64,000 nt of DNA from Haemonchus contortus. Lineage: Eukaryota > Nematoda > Chromadorea > Rhabditida > Trichostrongylidae. How positions within the stretch are numbered: position 1 is the stretch's first letter; each line of letters starts with the position of its first letter. Both the position numbers and the translations under genes were made by a program. The notes beneath the pieces were generated by a model. It was not told where the DNA came from. It did no database searches and saw only the letters and a program-made list of their open reading frames with translations. Shown one piece after another: positions 23,690-41,555 of this stretch. The stretch is taken from NCBI GenBank assembly GCA_000469685.2, contig LS997562.1, positions 40,810,345 through 40,874,344 on the forward strand, given 5' to 3'.

Positions 23690-24040
23690 TGTCCTCGAAG
23701 GTCTGTCGATGCCGTGAAAATTCGACGAAAATTGGCTAATGGTCTAGCAAGCACGAAAATCCAACTCGATGTCGTCAGCAAAAGTGGTCTGCACAACCGA
23801 GCAATGCAGGATGCTGCTTCCTGAAGCGAGTGCCTCCACGAATCCAACTGTAGCAAGCATCGGTCGCTAATGAGCCGTCCACTTGCGAAGGACGAGTGCG
23901 TGATCCAGAAGAGAACCTCCAGTAATTCGAGGCACACCCAATCCGGAGACCTCGAGAGTCGACTCCATCGGTAGGAAACGGCGCAGGGATTCATTGCGGA
24001 AGGGTTAACTTCTGCAAAAGGGACACGCCCTTTTGAAACC
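23690..24040 (-). repeat. Dispersed repeat, copy 2 (inverted relative to 18.64 kb)
   Basis: The reverse complement aligns with 18683-18900: GATGGAGTCGACTC, GGTCTCCGGATTGGGTGTGC and GACCGATGCTTGCTACAG correspond to blocks in copy 1. The pair is about 5 kb apart in opposite orientation. It is a mobile-element remnant by inference. Confidence 0.6.
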
Positions 24041-27000
24041 CACGGAAAACTTAGGGTGGGCAAGGTGACTGGTGAGTCAAGGTGCCGCCGACTAATACGT
24101 AAACAAATTAAACATAAACATAGGACTCAACATCCCCCTCAATCTACTGACATTCCTGGGTCGTTATTCTCTAGTCTGAAATTCGGAAGCATGATCCCCA
24201 GACTATTTTTAAAAACCAACCCCTTCTGCGTCACCTAAATGATGTTAAGGAAAGGAGGGTTAACTAGGTATATACCTACAAGCCGGAGTGGTCTAACTAA
24301 GATGGCCGGCTCATTTACTTAGCACTTAAGAAGCCACAAAGCAGTAAATAAAATTGAAAAACCTGCTTTATTGGGATTTCCCCGTTCCCTGGTCCCTCCC
24401 ATTCCGCTCCCCCTCACCAGCCCCTCTCGTTTCGTGCGCCAAACCTACTACTACAGAAAGCTGAGAAGAATCAAAAAACCCTCTATTCCCCCCCCCCCCC
24501 CCGCAGCCCTTCCCCCGTCCCTCCGCTAAACCCTGTTTTGTGGATGCAAGCTTGGAATCCTAAAACCACCGCGATGCCAGATTCGAATATCAAAAGGAAA
24601 CTCCTATTCCTGCCTTTTTAACTACCAAACTCTCAATCGTAAACGCTTATTAGACTAGAGAATAACAACCGGGAATCTTACCTAACATCCCCAACAAAAG
24701 CAGAAACAGGCAAATACTAATGTACTTAATACAAAACAATTAGATTACCTAAACCATTATAACTACAATGTAAAAGCTATATCTACAAATTAAAATCTAA
24801 AAGTTTGAAGGAAAAATTATACTAAAAATTCTTATATGGCGCCTTCTCACCAGTCACCTTTTAACTACAAATTGTCCGTCGTCCATCCTCGTCCTTGTAC
24901 TGGAACACACCACTCTCTACCGGGCGTCTCATCTGAAAAAAAGAAATCATTCTGGAACCAACATACTTCGGAAATCTGGAGGTTTTTTACCTCTCCATAA
25001 ACGACGCTTTGACAGAATGAATGTCGCCACCGACCAGCCGCCGCAAAAGAGCAGATCTAAGGTAGTGCTGCAATTGGGTGGTGCCAAAGGAATATCGAAG
25101 TCCAATAGTGTGATGGCATCGGAGGGTCGTAACGTCGAAGGACGCCGATGAACTGCCTCTTCAGAAGAACGTCCAGCTACAAGGAAGTCGAAGATTCCGG
25201 TCCGGGCATCGAAGAATGGTGTTTTCGCAGGACGTTGAAGAATAATGATGGTAGACGAACATCGGACAGAGTCGGCTCGGAATGTAGGACTGCTTCACCT
25301 TAAATATGACACAATTTGCTTCAGCCAAAAAGCACTTTCCGAGTCAATAGACACTATTAAAAGCGAACTATGGCCAACTTATTGAAAGCCTGGAGGTAGA
25401 CGATTCCTATGTACTGATCGATATGGTCCGGTCAAATCCTGGTATCGCGAAGTCGTGGCTCCAACAAAATTAAGCCGACCAAGAAGGGGACCACCTAAAA
25501 AGAGATCTCTTCTTTCAACTATTCACATTACCTGAGAGTGCAAAGCTCATCCTAAGTACGGAATGCCTTACCCTTCGACATATTGCCACCAATCTTCCTC
25601 AAGAAACTGCCATCAGGTATAAAAGGGCAGTCGATGGTGGCATAGACGAGCTGAAAATGCAGCAATTTTGTACAAAGAGAAAATTTTCGGTGAACAAGCT
25701 TATTCACCTTGGCCGTTTCGTGGCGATCCCAGTCCCGTGAGTTCGCAAAATGGCGTCGCTTGCCCATGTGGTCTGAGACAGACGGGACCAAACAATTTGC
25801 CCAATGGGTACAGTGCGACGCGTTGCGCTTCGGAAAGTTTGCCGATCTGAACTGCGTTTAATCAGTAAAGGAACACGGTAAATGACACTATCTAGCAAAA
25901 TCTAGCAAAAAGACTTACCCCTAATCCCCACAGGGATCCCTGCCTGCTGGAATCGGGTCACTTTCCGGGACAGCTGCTGCTAGAGCGAGCTGAAATGCAG
26001 TTGTCATTAGCTTCTCACTGAATGAGTTCTTGGTTGGACATACCCCTGATCCCCATTGGGACCGACCGCAATATTCTTTCTGATCCATTCCTTTGCACCG
26101 AACGCGTCGTTATCGATTGCGATTGCCGTTCTACTCGTTTGCTGCCCACTGTTCGAGAGTTGCACTTGGTTTTGGACTCGGTTTTGACGCCAGGAGTTTC
26201 TGAAAGAACAGGCACAACAAAGTGCGAATGAATTCAGTGAGTTCAATGAAAGCAAATCGGTGACAAAGCCGGCAACGCCAAGGTTCCTTCCTCACTTGTA
26301 GTTTGTTCAACCTTGAAGATTTGATGACAAAAAAGCGGTCAAAACGTTGCCTTTGCTTGACCAGCTCCACCACCGATCATAAAGAGCAAAACCGCTTTCA
26401 CATTTCAGACAGCCCCACAAGATCGCGGAAAACTTTAATTGCACCCGCTTTTGGACTAATCGGAGAGAATGAGTATCGTTGAAGTGTGAAAGCAATAAAA
26501 GTATCATTAAATTGGCTTAGTCTCCAAGATTTCCACAGCGGCATCGTTGGCTGTTTTGCTATCCTTCCTATCTACTGAAGCAAAGGCGATCGAGCTACTC
26601 GGCGGTCATTGGCTCTCACTGATCAGTTGCTTCAACAAGCAAAATCAGCTGTGCCCCGTCTCATTTTGTCCTCCACCTCCAATTCTCTTTGGTTCATGCG
26701 GCTCAAATTCCAGTACTTCCAGTTCCAAAGAATCCTGTAAGTATTACCAGCCTTTTCTGACGCGACTGCTTAATGTAACAAATGTTTCTAAAAAGTAAGT
26801 GGATAGGCTGAAAATGGGCAATTTTGTGCTATATCTATGGGATGGAATCTAATGAGAAGAAAGATTCTCTATTACTATGCTCTGGAGTGCAAAGAGGGAT
26901 AGCGGGCTCCAAAGGCCCTCAGTGGTGTCTAGAAGCTTTTTCAGCCACGAATTATAGTTTTTACACAAGCAAAAAGCCTCAGGAGTGAAGGAGCTTCGGA

Positions 27001-27400
27001 TGATTACCTCGTACAAAAAGCTGGAATGTTGCAAAGTTGAACATTCGGTTAATCATTCCCTTGATTCCTTTCTCTCCAAAATATGAGGTGGTGGGCTAGC
27101 GTATTACTTCTGCTTAGAAAGCACCTTTTTCTTTTTTCTCCTGTTTCTTCCTTCTCTCTTCTTATCTTTTCCATATATCTGAAATTAGAACAAATCCATG
27201 AAATATCCTGAATTCAGTAATGTATGCCCTTCACGAAACTACTCAGGCGAACAAATCGAAAAAAATCGACACGACATGAGGATTGAATGTAAAAAAAGGG
27301 AGAATAAAGAACACGATTAAAACTATAATACTTAAGGAATTGCTTGTACAAATAGAAGTGACAAAGAAAAGCTGACGATCCTATTATACTATTAACCAAC
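24041..27400. other. Gene-poor region with a C-run and short inverted repeats
   Basis: A homopolymer C tract lies at about 24487-24502. A short inverted pair, TTATTCTCTAGTCT at about 24163 and AGACTAGAGAATAA at about 24653, could bound a 500-bp foldback element. A strong donor context (CCTGTAAGTATT) at about 26747 follows an open frame with Cys/Pro/Ser-rich residues (SFCPPPPILFGSCG), but no matching second exon was found. No gene is claimed. Confidence 0.35.
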
Positions 27401-28990
27401 TTTATGTAACGCGTCTGTATGTGTGTGCCCGACCGGAAATTCATAACTCCTTTCCCAGTGGACCTAGAACGTTCAAACTTGGTAAGGGTACTGGGGGCAG
27501 AATGGAAGCACTTATAATGGGTGTCAGGACCAGACCCCGGGGGCGAGGATTGCGCGAAAATTGTCAATTTGACGCCGGGGCAGTCAAACTTGGTAGGATT
27601 AGAGGAAACAGGATGGGAGCACTCATGGAGGATGGTAGAACCGGACTCCGCCCACAAGGGGCGGGGTTTGTGTGAAAACCCAAGCTTGGACCTAGAGCGT
27701 TCAGCTTTGGTAAGAGTACAGGCGGCAGGATGGGAACACTTATGGTGGGTGGTAGGGCAGGACTCCACCCACAGGGGCGGGATTTGAGCGGATAATCATA
27801 ACTCCTGTCCCCGTGGACCCGAAGCATTCAAAATGGTAGGAGTATACGCGGCAGGATGAAAACGCTCATGGTGGATGGTAGAACCGGACTCCTCCCGCAA
27901 GGTGCGGGGTTTGTGTGAAAACCTAAACTTGGACTTAGAGCATTCAAATTTGGTAAGAATACAGGTGGCAGGATGGGAACACTTATGGTGGGTGGCAGGA
28001 CAAAACTCCGCTCACAGGGGGCGGGGTTTGAGCGGATAATCATAACTCCTGTCCCCGTGGACCCGAAGCGTTCAAAATGGTAGGAGTATACGCGGCTGGA
28101 TGAAAACACTCATGGTGGATGGTAGACCCAGACTCCGCCCTTAAGGGGCGGGGTTTGCGCGAAAACTTAAACTTGGACCTAGAGTGCTCATATTCCAAAG
28201 GATTACAGGCGACAGGATGGGAGCACCTATGTCGAGCGGCAGCACCTAATTCCGCTCACAAGAGACGAGGCGTGGGGAAAAAATGTTAGTTTAGACTTGA
28301 GAGAAGTTTCGAAACCAAAGTTGAGTAAGTCGGAAATAAATCGAGTTACTCAAACATACAGAACCTGAGGAGGTTTGTTCATGGCGGATGGGGCGCGCAC
28401 GAATGTGTTGGGTGTTTGTGCTCGGCAGATAATGAATAGATCCTGTTCCCAGCTACCGGAGCCTCCAAATTTGAAAAAGGTAGAGGCGGGAGGCCATTTC
28501 ACCACAAGAAGAAGGCGAGCCCGATGTCAGCCGGGCGAGCCGACTGGTTATACGTATAATCGGCCAAATGTGTCTGTTGGTTCGTCTGTGTGTGTGTGTG
28601 TGTGTGTGACCGGAACTCCATAAACTCCTGTTCTCGGAAACGTAGAGCGTTCAAAATGGGTGGAAGTACAGATGGATGGGAACACCTATGGAGGGTGGTA
28701 GGATCGGACTCTGCCTACGGTGGTGGGACTTGCGTGAAGATAGGCAGTTTGAACCTAGCGCGTTCAGATTAGGTAGAGGTACACACGGCAGGTTGGGAAC
28801 ACTTATGGAGGTGGCAAGAACGGACATCGCCCATAGGTGGTGGGACTTGCGTGAAGATAAGCAACTTGAAGCTAGAGCGTTAAATTCGGTAGGAGTAAAC
28901 GCGGCAGGATTGGAAGACGTGGCAGGATGAGAACACTTATGGAGGGTGGTAGGAACGGACTCCGCAAGTGAAGGGGCAAGATTTTTCAAT
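27400..28990 (+). repeat. Higher-order tandem repeat array (about 120-bp subunits, about 246-bp period)
   Basis: Subunits carry the motif GGACCTAGAGCGTTCAnnnTTGGTA...GGCAGGATGGGAACACTTATGG...GGACTCCGCCCACA.GGGGCGGG. Two subunit types alternate, so that GAGCGGATAATCATAACTCC recurs at about 27784 and 28030. The array begins with a GT-containing block and a CCGGAAATTCATAACTCC segment, and is followed by a module (28375-28620) also found in reverse at 4281-4560. A (GT)n microsatellite lies at 28586-28608. Degenerate subunits continue to about 28990. All open frames here (for example 27214-27768, 27828-28109) are repeat shadows. Confidence 0.85.
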
Positions 28991-30829
28991 TTTCAAAAAA
29001 AATTTCAATTTAGACCCAAAGCGTTGTAGCTCGGAAGGCATGCAGGCGAAAGTATGTGAAAACCAATGGTAAGCGATAGAAAGTGATAACACTCAATAGG
29101 AGCTGATAATGAGGCTAGGATGGCAAGGGTCGCACGATGTAAAAGAAAAGAAAACAAAAGAAAAAAAGAAAAAAATAAGAGGGTATGGATCGCACATAAA
29201 ATATCAGAGGTAGTAGCAATATAAATGCATTACTTCCTTCAAATTAACAGTGGAGGCTTGCCACTTAAGTAGGTGGGGTGGGATATGATGAGACCGTAGG
29301 GGATTGTTGACAAAGAGTGGTAACAAGCGAAAAGGGCGAAAAGAGATGGATAATAAAAACTGGTGAGAGTTCACATCAGCCAGAAAGAGTGAGAACAATC
29401 AAGAATAGTCTATCGAATAAAAAAGGAAACAAATGCAAAAAGAGGCCTGAAAATAACAGGAAAAAATCGATGTAGTCATCGAGTGGGAGCAAAGAACACG
29501 GTGGTGGCAAACCATCATGATCGACTTTGTCAAAGTCATGGCATGAGTTTGAATTTTAAATGACTGGAAAGCCATTTTGAAGAGTACTTCTACCTTGTAC
29601 GGCCCGAAGTGAGAAGTTCCTCAAAGCATTGACTGTGGTTCAGAAACCGTTACCGGTACCGCTGATGCCAGCGATCAAAGCAGCCTTCAAAAAGCTCAAA
29701 TGAACTTCGCTATGAGCTATAGTAAAGCCATGTCTACAGATTCAAAAGCCTGTTTTCTGATGAGTCGATTCGAGAAGCACTGGTTTGAAATGCTTATTTC
29801 GATGCGGATAACATTTTACATAAAGAAGATGAAGATGCATGACAAAACAATGAAGTTTGATCGAATGACGGACCGAAACCAGCAAACTGTTGAGGACAGA
29901 TCAGTCTGCACTTTGAACTTTGCACTGCGCAGTGCCAAACATAACAGATGCTCAGATGTTTGACTTACAGAATACCCGGTGTTCACTTTTTGTCACTACG
30001 CTTCGGTAACATTCAGAATATGAGTAGTTATTGAGGGAACAGTACAATGTCACAGAGAGTCAAAAAAGCAAGGAACCATTAACATATCCATATGAATTCA
30101 ATCGAAAAGTGTTTGTCGAATATGAGCACCAAGGAAAACCTAAAAGATCGATCGTCAAATCAGGTCAAAAAACATTGTTGCCACGGATCATGGTTTTCTC
30201 AGCTTCCCAGATGTAGAGACATTCATGTTCACTGGATAAAACTTTACATTTTAGACCAACTGGTCATAGAATCATTTCTACTTGGATAAAACAGGTGAAG
30301 GAGGTTGATAAGTGTGATTTTCCCAAGAATCCGTCGACAGGTACAACACTTATTTGCAAAAATGGATTTGGTAACCTAGCGCACACCACTGATCGAGAGA
30401 ACTCAAGAGAAGCGAACAGAGAGAACTCAAAGTAGCTAAATAATCAATGGATATTATTAGAAGTAGACAAGTAAATAATAGTCGATAATCCTGAATAAAT
30501 GGAATATACAATATTAACGTTAGTATGAGCGAATAGAAACAGATAGAGAGGTCTGCTATTCGATTATGTTGATCCCCTAAGTGCGTCATCACTACAAAAA
30601 GCCACCAGTTTCAGAAGTTTTGTTGTTTCAGAGCTCTGTGATTGTATAGTTGCTGAATAGCCTCTTCCCGCTCAGGATCGAAGATCAGATGAAGAGATAG
30701 ACTGCCGATTTGCGATCGAACTGATCACCTTGGGCTATAGTGCTAGTTCACAGTTGTTGTTCACATATGGCGTAGCCTGAGAATGCTGATTTGCTTCGAC
30801 GCTTCCAGAATTCACTTTAGGCTTTGCAG
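28991..30829. other. Intergenic stretch with no recognised feature
   Basis: A-rich DNA with a purine tract (29140-29180). Frames such as 29700-29963 have no known domain. I looked for exon-3-like protease sequence upstream of the pseudogene at 30830 and did not find it. Confidence 0.35.
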
Positions 30830-31194
30830 CCACAATACCTCGTATGAATCCGTTGAAGAAAGAGCATTCCAATTTTCATTCTTCATGAATTTGTTAAAGA
30901 TTACGAGGAGGAAGGACGAAAACATCTAGGGTTCGACCTTGATGACAAAATTTGCCGAATGGATAGGAGAGGAATTTATCTAGGTACATCGGACTCCAGC
31001 ATGAACAGGAACAACGAAGATTATGTTGAACTCAGACCTATCTGGGAGTCTTCGAGAACCACGAATTGATGTCCTGTGGTTTCAAGGCTTTGCGCTACGT
31101 TATGGTGTCAGAAGACCGATTACCGTTACATAGTGCAGAGCGGCGGAAATGGATGAGTAGAATCCAGAAAACTCACACATGTCAAGGTCCAAAG
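30830..31194 (+). pseudogene. Partial duplicate of the cathepsin gene (exons 4 and 5), decayed
   Basis: The stretch 30830-30983 parallels protease exon 4 (TATGAATCnnnTGAAGAAAG; GACGAAAACATCTAGG against GGAAGCATCCAGG), including the upstream acceptor (CTTTGCAG against CTTTGTAG) and intron sequence. The stretch 31036-31194 parallels exon 5 (CGGCGGAAATGGA; GTCAAGG.CCAA). Frameshifts break the propeptide (readable pieces: EERAFQFSFF, KDYEEEGRKHLGFDLD, KFAEWIGEEF), an insertion of about 20 bp splits exon 5, and the donor after exon 5 reads GCAGGC. Similarity continues into the next intron (31380-31410 against 37460-37490). No active-site exon was found, so no enzyme can be made. Confidence 0.85.
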
Positions 31195-34100
31195 CAGGCA
31201 ACCTAACCTTGGACGAAGGAATGAAGATTTCACAATGAAGCTTCGGTGTGCGACTGTGCGACCACCTTCAGGGCAATTAGTCAGAAGTTGTATCCAAAAA
31301 AAATTCTTGGTTAGGATAGGATACTCTTTTCGGGCGAATCAGAAGTGAGGGCCATTTTGCTTTGGCATCTTTGTCCTTTTGCAGTTCTGTCCAACAGGAT
31401 AGATGGTCCAAGGAGCAAATGGTTTCCATACAACAACGGAATTCGAAAAGGCCTCTTTCATATCATGGTTCCTTTCATGGTATTCAACGAAATCCGTCAC
31501 CTTCGCTGATGTAAGATGGGGCAGCCGTTACTCTAACTGCGCGTTTTCAAATTCTGAACAGAAAATGAGAACATCTGCCAACAGAAAACTGGAAGGGAAG
31601 AAAAGAACTCAATATATGGCAGAAGAAAAAATGGGCCACAGCAGAAGAGAATATTATCATTTTTATAAAGCTAACACTGTAAGCGGCCCATCAATAAGCC
31701 GATGGCACAGTGGGAGCGAAGCCTATGTATTAGCCCGGTAAGCTGGGGATCTTTTATCCTATCCGCTCGTATCCCTTTCAAGCCCTAAAACTAGCGATGC
31801 CGAAAGCTAAATTCGGCAATGATCACTGTTCATGACAACGCACAGACGGTTTTTAGGGTCAACGTGTCTACCTTACCCAAGAAATCCTCACGCAAAATTT
31901 CATGTCATCTCCAGATTGTGGAAAGAAAAGATTCAAACCTTTGGGAGGAATCCAACCCAGAGATAACCTTTGTTAGGAGAACATTGATCTCAATGGGAGG
32001 CGATCGGCAACGAGTTTTTGTTTATGAAAACCGAACACATATGAAGAAACTCTCGTCAGACCAAATTCTAATTGGCCACATTACAAGTAGCATGAGCAAA
32101 TCATCAAAATGAAAAAATGGGATTGATTCTGGATATTAAAACCGCAAAAGAACACAAGACAATTTTGAAGAACAAACGGTGAAACCTTTGAGAAATGTAT
32201 CTAATGGGACTCGAGAATTCACAAATTCTGAAAAAAAAAAGAATTTCTCTCGAAGAGCAACACGTGTGAGAAAACTGCATCAAAACATTAGAAAACATGT
32301 TCATCTTCCTTGGCAAAAAGTAGAGATTTGACTTCCACAAAACAGAGATAGTGCGTTTCATAGAGTGGTGAGTGCTTGGAACAATGGTCAAGAAAGATGC
32401 AAGCCTCTTCGAACATTATGAGAGGTCTTTATGAAGCATATAATCTCAGAATTCTGGAGAAGGTGCCAGATGAATGCATTCGGGTTCAATACATACCTCA
32501 TCGAGAACTCACGCTCCCAAAAGAATAACCCCCTTCCTAACGAGACTTCTGTTTACTTCAATGAATATCCCTCTCTGATTTATGAAATTTATAAAGGTTC
32601 ACTGTTACCTCAGCTGCTTGAAATAATTCTCCACTTCAGAGGAATGGAGATCGCATTCGTTTGATAGAATTAAAACCATCCTACAAATGCAGCATTTTGG
32701 AGGAGATCGTGATTGACACGACTGCCAAATCCTCTTGTTGAGTTGGTCATTTCAGCCCTGCCTGCCTATAATGGTAGTTACTAAAGTTTTCAACAAGAGG
32801 GAGATATAACCTTCCAACTACGCATTAGAAGGGGAGGAGTACTGAGGTGGATGAGATGATTTTCTCGTGCAAAAGGTGAGAGGTGTGGGAAGATCAGTAG
32901 ACCACTGATTTATTCTTTTTAGATGTCTAAACGGTAGTGGGTTAGCATACGATCCCAATTTCGAAAGCATCATAACGGGATCGCAAAACGGCCGCTCTTT
33001 CTCTGCGCTCTAGCGAACAGGACCAAAGAAAGGAGGTGCCGCCTGTAGCGGAATCTTGCTCATTTATGATATATGAGAAACATTTTACTCGATACCAAAT
33101 ATAAAATGGTCAAAAAAACAGTTCCTATGGTGAGGGCCAGAGATGCGTATTCTCATGCCACGAGCACACAATGAGAAAGCAGGTAATTCCTTTTCGCCTT
33201 TGTTAACAACATTGCGCCCAAGATGATAGCGTTGTCCGAGGAGAAAAAAAAAACCTAACTTCATGAAGTCCGAGTCCCATCGAAGCTGTTCTATGTCAAG
33301 TCGATTTGGTATCATACATCCACATCACCCCAATCTGGGGCACCCCGAAAGCTGTTCGTCGATTCCTACCGTGGTTGGCTCGTTCGTCAACTTTGCACTT
33401 GTTAATTTACTATACACTTGCCATTCAATGAACAAAATGGAAGTCATTGGCGCACGAGTTACAGACGGTAAGAATCGATGACACCCAATCGATGAACGAG
33501 AGTGGCAAGTTGGGAGGGGGGGGGTGTTAGGTCGAAAGTCCAAAGTTCACTCCTCTTAAGTGAGCCAAAATATAGCCCAATAGCAAATGAGCAAGTGAGC
33601 AGGTTAAAGAAAAATCATGTCAGTAGAATGGAAGAGTACTCTAGCGACTAAATCCAGCTCACATAAACAAGGGTGGGAATAACCGGATGAGAGTTGAATA
33701 CTTATTTGTGGAATGGCAGAAAACTCCATGAAGACATAAACACACGTAAGCACAAACGAATGAACGAATATGTGAATAAGGACTGGATGCAGATGATGAG
33801 TTCCGATATAATAAAAATGGAAGCTTCTTTTTCAAGTCAGAACGCAAACTTTCGCGGTTTCCCAGATGGGGAAACCAATACAGACATCACAATAATGTTC
33901 AATTTGGGAATATCTGAGGAAGAAAATAGAGCAAAAAAGGGAAAGAAATGAAAAACAACTCGGAAGGAAAAATTTTCCCTTGCGACTTCCCCTTTGTACA
34001 ACAAATTTTTGATTTTTAATGGCAGCTAGGTGCCCATAACAGGCCCAAAATTTGGCCCTATAGGGCCCAAGTATTTCGAGGAGGGATGAAGACAACTTCA

Positions 34101-34687
34101 ATAGAGGATAGAAGATTGCCGTCAAAATCCATAAGCAAGGGCTAAGTGAAAGATTCTTCATCAAGTGTAATGAAAAGTAAGGAAAACGACCATCAAGGTA
34201 GCGAGGATTTACATTCATCCCATGTACAGGGAACCAAAAACAATAAAAACGAAGGGAACCCAGACTCACTCAGTTGCATCGCATCTCTGTGAGGATCGAA
34301 AGGAACCCAAACACACATCCATTAAAAATTAAATTAAAAAAACCTAAAAATCCGGGAGGTAGTAAAAAAATTTAAATGGATGCGGCGGGCGATTCCACCG
34401 GCGCACTTCGCGCCGTCCAAAATGGCATTGGAGCGCGGTAGCAAACATGCAATGTGAGAGCTATTACAAAAGTTCTTGAGGGAATCCTTCGATTATTTTG
34501 TGTTACCACGAATGTATGCAGTGACTTCTCCCATCCCTCATGCGCATGTTGTTCGACAGCTGGTGTTTCAAAAAAGTTTGCCCTCGTTGTTATCAGCTAC
34601 CTTTTCTGGCCCTTCTTATCACCGTACGAACTTCCATCAATTCGGCATTGTCGGCAAAAACGCTGACAACCATTGCCACCACCAGCT
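31195..34687. other. Upstream region of the cathepsin gene, no exon recognised
   Basis: Frames at 31403-31741, 31819-32112 and 33832-34269 have no domain I recognise. A homopolymer G run lies at 33519-33527. The promoter and any spliced-leader acceptor of the protease gene should lie in the last kilobase, but no diagnostic signal was seen. Confidence 0.35.
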
Positions 34688-39862
<5,175 letters not shown>

Positions 39863-39942
39863 GTCGACTGGCTTTACAATAGCTGTACGAGTCGTAATAA
39901 GTGAGTCCACTGAGTTGTTTATTATGTACTGACAAAAAAATC

Positions 39943-39948
39943 AATAAA
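39943..39948 (+). terminator. Polyadenylation signal AATAAA of the cathepsin gene
   Basis: AATAAA lies 81 bases after the stop codon (39860-39862), a normal distance for a nematode 3' UTR. It is followed by T-rich sequence. Confidence 0.7.
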
Positions 39949-41460
39949 CAGAATTTCTTGTTGTTTCAAAACCACAGGCAGGTGTGGGTGACCATTTCAA
40001 ATTGTTATTCTTACAACTTCATAGTCTACTCGCTATTTTCTTAACTGCGATATGACGTACAGAGGTGAGCCAGTCCCATGTAAGGCTTACAAGCTCGGAA
40101 AAGTAGAGCTAATGTCGCCCAAGGTTATCAATTCCTTTCCTTTCCATCTAAAGTGTCAGCTTCTTGAAGCTAACCTATCCAGAAGGATGCCGCGTCTACT
40201 TAGACATGTGGCTTCTCAAACATCTAATCTAATGCCTGGAAGTTCCCGGACCAGTGTTAAGAACGCGGTGCATCCAAAGAGCAACCCAGCGCCTATCTAC
40301 CGCAATCTAACTTTGCGACGTTCGACAGACTAATATCAATTCTCATAGCCAGTGATGATAGATTTTGAATAAGTGAGCTTTCGTTAAAAAAAAGCGAAAG
40401 AAACCCATTGACGACGTAGCAAGACGGTAAAAAAAGTTGTTTGTTCAGTTTCACAACAAGACTTCAACAAAACTTCATACCTTTCCAATATCCAGGTCTT
40501 CTGAAGTCATGTACCAGGACAGCAATATAAAGGCAATAAGGGAAACACGACGAGTTCGTGGCTTACTCTAGAACAAATCAGAACTGACCCAACGTTTATT
40601 TGCCAGCAGAGTTTACAGTTCCTCCATTGCTCAAGTCCCGCCCAGAAGGGATGATCAATTCACCCCAGCTCAAGGGACTCTTTGACTTTTTCTAGCTGTT
40701 GCTCATAAAAAACAACTCAAGGTACGACTTCTCTGGGAAGTGCCTTTCCGAAAAGATGATGGAAACAATTTTTCAAATTTTATTTTTCAAAAAGACTTCA
40801 TTCAATTCATTACACACAACAAAGTGTTTATAGCTGAAATTCATCTTCTTTTTAATAGTTCGTAGAAAAAAAAGAAGAACATCTATATCAACATGACGAT
40901 CAAAACAGATCCGAGATACTAAGGTATGTAATAGCTTTAGGGGAATTCATGTTAAAGCCTATTTAAAGTATAAACGACATCCTCCGGAATGAACTGTTCA
41001 CCAAAGCGATCCACTGGCCAACATAGCGATGGCTTGGTGGACAGCGTCGATGACCAGAACAAATGGGCAGATGGACGACGTATGGACACAATCACAAACG
41101 AAATGAACCGGATACCGTGGCTCCTTATAAAATCTTCTATCAAATTACTTCAAATATATCAATCGATAACGACACTTATCACTATGATCAAAAAAAAACA
41201 TCATATCAGTATATTAACATATACATAACGACTATTAATTATTGAATCACATCCATAATATACGGTGTATGATTCGTATATTCACCAAGGCATACTAGTT
41301 ATTATTGCTAATGGACAATTTGAGTAACGGCTGGAAGAAAGTCGTAAAGTGCACGCAAAATTATTGACGAGGCGGACATAAAAACACAAAGCACACATTG
41401 TGATTACAGTACATTGACTGCATGAACAAAAAAACGCACATACTCTTTCTCCTACCATGA

Positions 41461-41555
41461 ACGGCGAATTGCGGCGGACGCGTTGCGGCTACATCGCGCC
41501 ACCACATAATGGCACGCCGCGCCGCGACCGCGCTCGCTGCCACCCATGCGAAGAA
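41461..41555. repeat. GC-rich island 1
   Basis: A compact GC-rich block (GCGTTGCGGCTAC; GCGCCGCGACCGCGCTCG) in AT-rich surroundings. Its core GTAGCCGCAACGCG on the minus strand resembles cores at 44821-44905 and 55145-55203. Confidence 0.45.

Noticed and set aside
26007..26255. GPNGDQG-like peptide suggesting a collagen exon on the minus strand
   Set aside because: Only one or two Gly-X-Y triplets occur and the rest of the frame has no repeat or splice support.
27214..27768. 184-codon minus-strand open frame
   Set aside because: It runs across the tandem repeat array; the protein repeats with the DNA period and similar frames open on other strands, so it is a repeat shadow.
31403..31741. 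112-codon plus-strand open frame after the protease pseudogene
   Set aside because: Its start overlaps sequence aligned to an intron of the functional protease gene, and no domain is recognisable.
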